Assembly (NCBI GenBank): GCA_934728205.1
Contig: CAKVEH010000028.1
Location: 1 to 10,900, forward strand
Direction: 5' to 3'
DNA from: an uncultured Helicobacteraceae bacterium
GTDB taxonomy: Bacteria; Campylobacterota; Campylobacteria; Campylobacterales; Helicobacteraceae
Length of the DNA: 10,900 nucleotides
Shown one piece after another: positions 6,726 to 10,900 of this stretch. A program made the position numbers and the translations under genes. Positions within the stretch are counted from its first letter, which is position 1; every line of letters begins with the position of its first letter. Under the pieces are notes generated by a model. It was not told the DNA's origin. It did not search any database and saw nothing but the letters and a program-made list of their open reading frames with translations.

Positions 6726-7450
6726 AAGCAATATGGATATTTTTGATATGGGGACTTTGCGTATGTGCCCTGCAGGCAATAGAAACAAAAGCACTAAAAA
6801 GGAGCATACAATCCGTGCAGAGCAGTGAAATCACCTTTGAAGCGGGGAATCTCAGGGTTGGAGAAAGCGGGATTGTGCTAACACAAAGCAAAGAGTATGA
6901 AATCATCATCGCCAAAGCGTATATCACAGGCATACAAGACAAAATTGCTACTGCGAAGTTTAGTGCCTTTGATGCAATCCCACAAAAATACCTCCCTACA
7001 CCATCTGCTACGCCTAAAGTCGGCGATAGCGTGATTTTTAGGAGTTTTTATAATCGTGGTATTGCCATTGCGCCAAACCAAGAAAGCTATCAGCACATCG
7101 TGCGCTCTAATTCCCAAGTGCAGTTTATGCACATTGATTTGTTTGCTGCGTTTATGAGGCAAAAAAATCTTAACGACCCAAGCCCTAAGGTTTTTAGGGA
7201 GTTTTGCCCTCGTTATAGTGTGGGATTGCTTTTTATAATGGATTCTGTGGGTGTGAAAGTGCTTGATTGTGAAAGTTTCGTGCTTTTAGAATCACAAAAT
7301 CTTCCAGCACCAAATGATACAACTCAAACACTAAGCCCGTTTTTCTCTCGTATTACCTCGCCAGATAAGCGACTTGGCGGGCGATTTAAGTCAAATAAAT
7401 CAAAAGAATACTTTAGTTTTTATGATGAGCTACTAAGAGAAGCAAAATAA
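6722..7450 (+). CDS. Secreted protein with plasminogen-binding PgbA N-terminal domain only
   Basis: A 242-residue protein with a clear signal peptide: MKAIWIFLIWGLCVCALQA, with likely cleavage after ALQA (residue ~19). The mature part matches my memory of the PGBA_N domain of H. pylori PgbA/PlpA (HP0508): ITFEAGNLRVGESGIV, then a barrel-like strand-rich region with VGDSVIF and RGIAIAPN, and FREFCPRYSVGLLFIMD with a second Cys in VLDCESF. PgbA of H. pylori is about 450 residues and carries a Lys-rich C-terminal region that binds plasminogen through terminal lysine; here the chain ends soon after the N-terminal domain, with LLREAK as its last residues, so it does have a terminal Lys. Start ATG at 6722 overlaps the Nudix TGA (ATGA) and follows AAAGGA by eight bases. 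Neighbouring order (csd3, Nudix, this gene) supports the orthology. Whether it binds plasminogen is unknown. Confidence 0.75.
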   Translation: MKAIWIFLIWGLCVCALQAIETKALKRSIQSVQSSEITFEAGNLRVGESGIVLTQSKEYEIIIAKAYITGIQDKIATAKFSAFDAIPQKYLPTPSATPKVGDSVIFRSFYNRGIAIAPNQESYQHIVRSNSQVQFMHIDLFAAFMRQKNLNDPSPKVFREFCPRYSVGLLFIMDSVGVKVLDCESFVLLESQNLPAPNDTTQTLSPFFSRITSPDKRLGGRFKSNKSKEYFSFYDELLREAK

Positions 7451-7458
7451 ACACACTA

Positions 7459-7480
7459 AGCCAAAGGCAAGCCTTTGACT
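7459..7480. terminator. Hairpin between convergent genes, possible bidirectional terminator
   Basis: CAAAGGC (7462-7468) and GCCTTTG (7471-7477) pair around two bases, effectively six pairs with loop CAAG. Two more outer pairs lie beyond one mismatch (AG with CT). It occupies the 35-base gap between the PgbA-like gene and the malic enzyme stop. A strong T-run is absent on both strands, so termination efficiency is doubtful. Confidence 0.45.
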
Positions 7481-7485
7481 TCATT

Positions 7486-8706
7486 TTATACTCGCGCCAC
7501 TCCAGATTCTATCGCAGCCTTTGCCACAGCATTAGATACGACTTCATTTAGTCGTTCATCAAAGGCTGATGGGAGCAAATACTCTCTACCAAAACTTGCA
7601 CTATGCCCTAGCAGTTTTTGTAATTTATTTGTGATTGGCTCTCTTGCAAGTTTTGCAATGGCATTCGCCGCAGCAAATTTCATTTCCTCATTTATCTTGC
7701 GAGCTCGCACATTGAGCGCACCTTTAAAGATATATGGGAATCCTAGCACATTGTTGATTTGGTTTGGGAAGTCGCTTCTGCCTGTGGCGACAATCGCATC
7801 AGGGCGTGCGCGTTTTACCACATCGGGCATTATTTCAGGGACAGGATTACTTAGTGTGAAAATGAGCGGATTCTCATTCATTTCTTTTATGTCCTCCTCA
7901 CTTAGCAAATTTGCCTTTGAAAGCCCTAAAAGTCCATCAGCTCCTCTAAGTGCGTCTTTAAATGTAGGATAGTGTTCATTAACGGCAAATTCTTTTTTTG
8001 TCTGGTTTAAATCACTTCTATCATTAGTAATCGCGCCTTTAGAATCAAACATTATGATTTCTCCTATGCCTAACGCCTTATACATTCGCGCGCACGCGAT
8101 AGCCGATGCTCCTGCGCCAAATACGACAATACGCATATTTTTTGCTTCCTTGTTAAGCAAGTGCAGAGCGTTGATGATTCCCGCTGTGGAGATAATAGCT
8201 GTGCCGTGCTGGTCATCGTGCATCACAGGAATATCAAGCTCTTCAACCAATCTACGCTCAATTTCAAAGCATTCTGGAGCTTTAATATCCTCTAAATTGA
8301 TACCACCAAAAGTGGGTGCAATAGCCTTGACCACCTCGACAAATTTATCTACATCTTTTTCATTCACTTCAATATCAAATGAATCAATCCCCGCAAAAGT
8401 TTTAAACAAAATCGCCTTGCCCTCCATTACAGGCTTGCTCGCAAGCGCACCAATATCACCAAGCCCTAGCACCGCTGTGCCATTGCTAATGACAGCTACA
8501 AGGTTGCTCTTAGAAGTGTAGTCATACGCGCTTAGTGGGTTTGCTTCGATTTGCTTGCAGGGCACAGCCACACCGGGCGTGTAGGCTAAGCCTAGTTCAT
8601 CAACAGAATCTAACGCTTTACTAGGTTGGATTCTCACCTTTCCACCCTTGTGGTAGGATAGAGCTTGGGGATAGCTCTTTTTGAGGTTTTCTAAGTCTGT
8701 TTGCAT
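7486..8706 (-). CDS. Malic enzyme, short form (oxaloacetate-decarboxylating malate dehydrogenase)
   Basis: A 406-residue cytoplasmic enzyme converting L-malate to pyruvate and CO2 with reduction of NAD(P). Seen: YTPGVA with catalytic Tyr42; [18 protein letters not shown] with catalytic Lys97; metal-binding [10 protein letters not shown] (Glu139, Asp140) and [10 protein letters not shown] (Asp164/165); and a Rossmann nucleotide-binding GAGASA (197-202) followed by FDSKGAI. The chain ends after the Rossmann domain, so it lacks the C-terminal phosphotransacetylase-like domain of long MaeB enzymes. It is the size of the short bacterial form (about 400-410 residues). Start ATG at 8704-8706 follows AAGGAG. 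Coenzyme preference cannot be decided from the sequence. It is divergent from the C4-dicarboxylate transporter gene, with a 179-base shared upstream region, so both likely serve growth on malate or related acids. Confidence 0.95.
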   Translation of the reverse strand: MQTDLENLKKSYPQALSYHKGGKVRIQPSKALDSVDELGLAYTPGVAVPCKQIEANPLSAYDYTSKSNLVAVISNGTAVLGLGDIGALASKPVMEGKAILFKTFAGIDSFDIEVNEKDVDKFVEVVKAIAPTFGGINLEDIKAPECFEIERRLVEELDIPVMHDDQHGTAIISTAGIINALHLLNKEAKNMRIVVFGAGASAIACARMYKALGIGEIIMFDSKGAITNDRSDLNQTKKEFAVNEHYPTFKDALRGADGLLGLSKANLLSEEDIKEMNENPLIFTLSNPVPEIMPDVVKRARPDAIVATGRSDFPNQINNVLGFPYIFKGALNVRARKINEEMKFAAANAIAKLAREPITNKLQKLLGHSASFGREYLLPSAFDERLNEVVSNAVAKAAIESGVARV

Positions 8707-8885
8707 TTTGCTCTCCTTGTGGCATAAAATTCCTTAAATTTGTAGCAAAACTTTATTAAAAATGGGATAAATCCCGCGCAATTCGTTACAAATTTTCATT
8801 TAAGATAAACCTAGCTTAAACTTTTAAGTAAGAAACAAAGGTTTTTTAGGCATACTAAATTGGCATATAAAAACAAAGGGAAGCA
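8707..8885. promoter_or_regulatory. Divergent control region between malic enzyme gene and dctA, with two palindromes
   Basis: The 179-base gap must hold both promoters. Two short palindromes stand out: GGGAT-AA-ATCCC (8764-8775) and CTTAAA-CT-TTTAAG (8815-8828). Each is a plausible operator half-pair. A weak -10 candidate for dctA is TACTAA (8853-8858), about 28 bases before the ATG. No convincing promoter is visible for the malic enzyme side. The palindromes are seen; any regulator is inference. Confidence 0.35.
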
Positions 8886-10298
8886 ATGATAACAAAAAGT
8901 AATGAAGGTAGCTACAAACAAAAGCAGCAAATGAGTAAGGGCATTGCGAGAAGCCTTGTGTTTTGGGTGTTTATCGGCATATTTTTAGGCGTAGTTTTTG
9001 GGAGCATTGGGAGTTTTTATGATACTGCGCCAAATGCCACAAACAACAGCATAATCAGCTTTTTCCACCATTTTAGCATTGAGAGCAAGGCTTACACCAT
9101 TGACCCCTTTATCAAAGGGCTAAAGCTTTTAATGGGACCTATCATTTTCCTTACCATCATCACAGGCATCACGCGCTTAGAAGACTTAAAGACTTTGGGG
9201 AGCTTGGGGCTAAAGACGCTTATTTATTTTGAGGTGGTAAGCACTTTTGCGCTCGTTATCGGCGTGCTTTTTGGCGAGCTCATTAAGCCCGGGCACGGAA
9301 TGCACTTAAAAGTAGAATCTCTTGATTCTGGAGATGTGGCTGGCTACATAGCGCAGGGGGCAAATATGCCAAGCTCCGCAGGGGGAGAAATTTTACACAT
9401 TTTAAAAACAGCTATTCCCCACGACCCTATTACGCCATTTGTCGAGGGCAAAATCCTCCAAGTGCTTGTTATGGCGTTATGCGTGGCAATCGTGCTAAGT
9501 TTCACAAGCCCTGCGATAAAGCAAAAAGCCCTAAATTACCTAGAATCTATGCAAGAGACATTTTTTAAAGTCCTAACCGCGCTGATTTGGTATTCGCCAT
9601 TAGCGACATTTGGGGCGATGGCGTTTTTAATCGCAAAGTTTGGATTTGCGTCCATTAGCGGAATGGCACAGCTCCTTCTCACTATGGCAGCTGCCGTGCT
9701 TGCCTTTATTTTTGTGATTTTGGGGCTTATCTGTTTGCTTGGCAAAATTAACATTTTTAAGCTAATGCGCTTTGTGTATAGAGAAGTGCTAGTCGTCTTT
9801 GCGACTTCTAGCTCTGAGACTGCACTAGCCCCGCTAATGCGCAAGCTAGAAAAAGCGGGAATCCAAAAGGCAAGCGTGGGGCTGGTGATGCCTGTGGGAT
9901 ATAGCTTTAATTTGGACGCTACAAATATCTATCTAAGTCTAGCTGTGATTTTCCTCTCTCAAGCCTTTGACATACCTATCACCATAGAGCAGACTATCAC
10001 GCTGATTCTTATTTTGATGATAAGCTCTAAGGGCGCGGTGGGCGTAACGGGAAGCGGGTTTATCGTGCTAGCAGGGACACTCTCCGCGCTTACGATGGGC
10101 GATGGCTCGCACCTAATCCCCGCTGTAACCGTGGCTGCGATTTTGGGCATCGATAAATTTTTAAGCGAAATGCGAAGTGTAGGCAATCTCTGTGGCAATG
10201 TCGTAGCGTGTGTAATGGTTAGTATTTGGGATAAGCGCGTGGATATGGAGAGATTCCGCTACGCGCTTGATAACCCTGAAGAATTTCGGGTGTTATAG
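8886..10298 (+). CDS. dctA: C4-dicarboxylate:cation symporter, DctA-type (DAACS/SDF family)
   Basis: A 470-residue polytopic inner-membrane protein that takes up C4-dicarboxylates (malate, succinate, fumarate) with H+ or Na+. Family signatures in order: MGPIIFLTIITGI (segment 2), ATSSSET (306-312; reentrant loop HP1), GYSFNLDATNIYLS (around 338-351, segment 7), SSKGAVGVTGSGF (380-392; HP2), and GIDKFLSEMRSVGNLCGN (421-438, segment 8). Arg430 aligns with the carboxylate-binding Arg397 of GltPh. The residue aligned with the amino-group ligand Asp394 of GltPh is Ser427, as in E. coli DctA, which favours dicarboxylates over glutamate or aspartate. It is about 40 residues longer than E. coli DctA, largely from a longer loop after the first segment. 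The ATG at 8886 follows AAAGGGAAGCA. Divergent from the malic enzyme gene, which would use imported malate. Confidence 0.9.
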   Translation: MITKSNEGSYKQKQQMSKGIARSLVFWVFIGIFLGVVFGSIGSFYDTAPNATNNSIISFFHHFSIESKAYTIDPFIKGLKLLMGPIIFLTIITGITRLEDLKTLGSLGLKTLIYFEVVSTFALVIGVLFGELIKPGHGMHLKVESLDSGDVAGYIAQGANMPSSAGGEILHILKTAIPHDPITPFVEGKILQVLVMALCVAIVLSFTSPAIKQKALNYLESMQETFFKVLTALIWYSPLATFGAMAFLIAKFGFASISGMAQLLLTMAAAVLAFIFVILGLICLLGKINIFKLMRFVYREVLVVFATSSSETALAPLMRKLEKAGIQKASVGLVMPVGYSFNLDATNIYLSLAVIFLSQAFDIPITIEQTITLILILMISSKGAVGVTGSGFIVLAGTLSALTMGDGSHLIPAVTVAAILGIDKFLSEMRSVGNLCGNVVACVMVSIWDKRVDMERFRYALDNPEEFRVL

Positions 10299-10402
10299 AA
10301 TCTAGTAAGTTTGATTGTCTGTATTTTGCACGATAAATGCAGAAAATGGACTACTAAATGCTTAGATTCTGTGTGGCTTTTTGTCGCATTTTATAATGCC
10401 TA
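10299..10402. other. Gap between dctA and the tRNA promoter
   Basis: No gene is visible. AGAATCTA (10297-10304, overlapping the dctA stop) is the reverse complement of TAGATTCT (10363-10370), 58 bases apart. GCATT (10386-10390), TTAT, AATGC (10395-10399) forms a small hairpin just before the tRNA promoter. Neither has the T-run of a standard terminator. Confidence 0.35.
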
Positions 10403-10431
10403 TTGACAAAAGCGTGCAAAGTTACTATAAT
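10403..10431 (+). promoter_or_regulatory. Perfect-consensus sigma70 promoter of the tRNA cluster
   Basis: TTGACA (10403-10408) and TATAAT (10426-10431) are both exact consensus boxes separated by exactly 17 bases. The expected start of transcription is near 10438, about 15 bases before tRNA-Lys. This is far stronger than typical Helicobacter promoters, which usually lack a -35 box, and fits the need for high stable-RNA synthesis. Confidence 0.9.
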
Positions 10432-10452
10432 TTCGGTTTGCAAAAAACAAAA

Positions 10453-10528
<76 letters not shown>

Positions 10529-10546
10529 CCAAATAAGCAAGAAAAT

Positions 10547-10621
10547 GGTCCCGTCATCTAACGGTTAGGATACCACCCTTTCACGGTGGCTACAGGGGTT
10601 CGAATCCCCTCGGGATCACCA
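10547..10621 (+). tRNA. tRNA-Glu (UUC)
   Basis: A 75-base cloverleaf with CCA encoded. Acceptor GGTCCCG pairs with CGGGATC with one G-T wobble. The anticodon stem CCACC/GGTGG encloses CTTTCAC, giving anticodon TTC. The T arm has GGGGTTCGAATCCCC, as in other bacterial tRNA-Glu. It contains one of the few GATC sites of the window. Confidence 0.97.
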
Positions 10622-10681
10622 CAAGTTCTTTTTTAGGATTTGCATTTGTATGCGGGGCTTAGTGTGAGTTAATCTACACAA

Positions 10682-10757
10682 GGTCGCTTAGCTCAGTTGG
10701 TAGAGCGCCACCCTTACAAGGTGGATGTCATAAGTTCGAGTCTTATAGCGACCACCA
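10682..10757 (+). tRNA. tRNA-Val (UAC)
   Basis: A 76-base cloverleaf with CCA encoded. Acceptor GGTCGCT pairs with AGCGACC. The anticodon stem CCACC/GGTGG encloses CTTACAA, giving anticodon TAC. D arm is AGCTCAGTTGGTAGAGC. It lies 60 bases after tRNA-Glu with no separate promoter visible. Confidence 0.97.
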
Positions 10758-10825
10758 TTTTAGGTCTTCATAATCCTAACTTGTGTTAATGGAGATGCCG
10801 ATTATGGCATTTAAGCAATGAAAAT

Positions 10826-10900
10826 GCAGCGGTAGTTCAGCTGGTTAGAATGCCGCCCTGTCACGGCGGAGGTCGCGGGTTCGAGCCCCGTCCGCTGCGC
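10826..10900 (+). tRNA. tRNA-Asp (GUC), last two bases cut by the window edge
   Basis: Acceptor GCAGCGG pairs with CCGCTGC. The anticodon stem CCGCC/GGCGG encloses CTGTCAC, giving anticodon GTC. The T arm is CGGGTTCGAGCCCCG. Discriminator G and the first C of CCA are the final bases of the window, so the gene is complete except for the end of CCA. The cluster may continue beyond the window. Confidence 0.96.

Noticed and set aside
7475..7972. Plus-strand open frame opposite the malic enzyme
   Set aside because: Antisense shadow; low-complexity serine/alanine content and no ribosome site.
10386..10399. GCATT-TTAT-AATGC hairpin as the dctA terminator
   Set aside because: Only five pairs and no following T-run; noted only as structure in the gap.

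Overview
The window looks like chromosome of an epsilonproteobacterium, most probably Helicobacter of the non-pylori (enterohepatic) kind. The base composition is AT-rich. The order csd3, Nudix gene, pgbA-type gene recalls, from memory, the H. pylori HP0506-HP0507-HP0508 order. All protein best-guesses fit this group, but no database search was possible, so the genus is an inference.

Layout. Positions 1-417 hold the 3' end of an ABC-F ATPase of the YbiT type. Positions 431-3134 hold a tight same-strand block: a probable PD-(D/E)XK restriction endonuclease, a D12-class adenine methyltransferase overlapping it by one base, and a DUF1796 (papain-like fold) gene. The last gene carries a 12-G tract in its coding region and a 7-G tract in its ribosome binding site, so it is a strong phase-variation candidate. 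After an AT-rich gap come two back-to-back M23 peptidoglycan peptidase genes. The minus-strand one (3365-4663) ends at an in-frame TGA that cuts off a plausible 37-codon C-terminal tail; the plus-strand one (4830-6026) is Csd3/HdpA. Csd3 is followed by a Nudix hydrolase resembling the NUDT14 UDP-sugar diphosphatases, and by a secreted protein made only of the plasminogen-binding PgbA N-terminal domain, overlapping the Nudix gene by ATGA. A small hairpin separates this block from a convergent malic enzyme gene (minus). That gene is divergent from a DctA-type C4-dicarboxylate symporter gene. The window closes with four tRNA genes (Lys-UUU, Glu-UUC, Val-UAC, Asp-GUC), preceded by a perfect TTGACA-N17-TATAAT promoter.

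How the parts work together. The first block is DNA modification/restriction plus a switchable accessory gene. The middle concerns cell-wall trimming and envelope proteins. The malic enzyme/DctA pair forms an uptake-and-conversion module: malate or related C4 acids enter, and malate is decarboxylated to pyruvate.

A window-wide signal cuts across the genes: by eye there is no CATG and no ACGT anywhere, one GTAC and three GATC, although AGCT, TGCA and CTAG, with the same base composition, are common. This looks like restriction-driven avoidance of specific 4-base palindromes and bears on the likely target of the methyltransferase found here.
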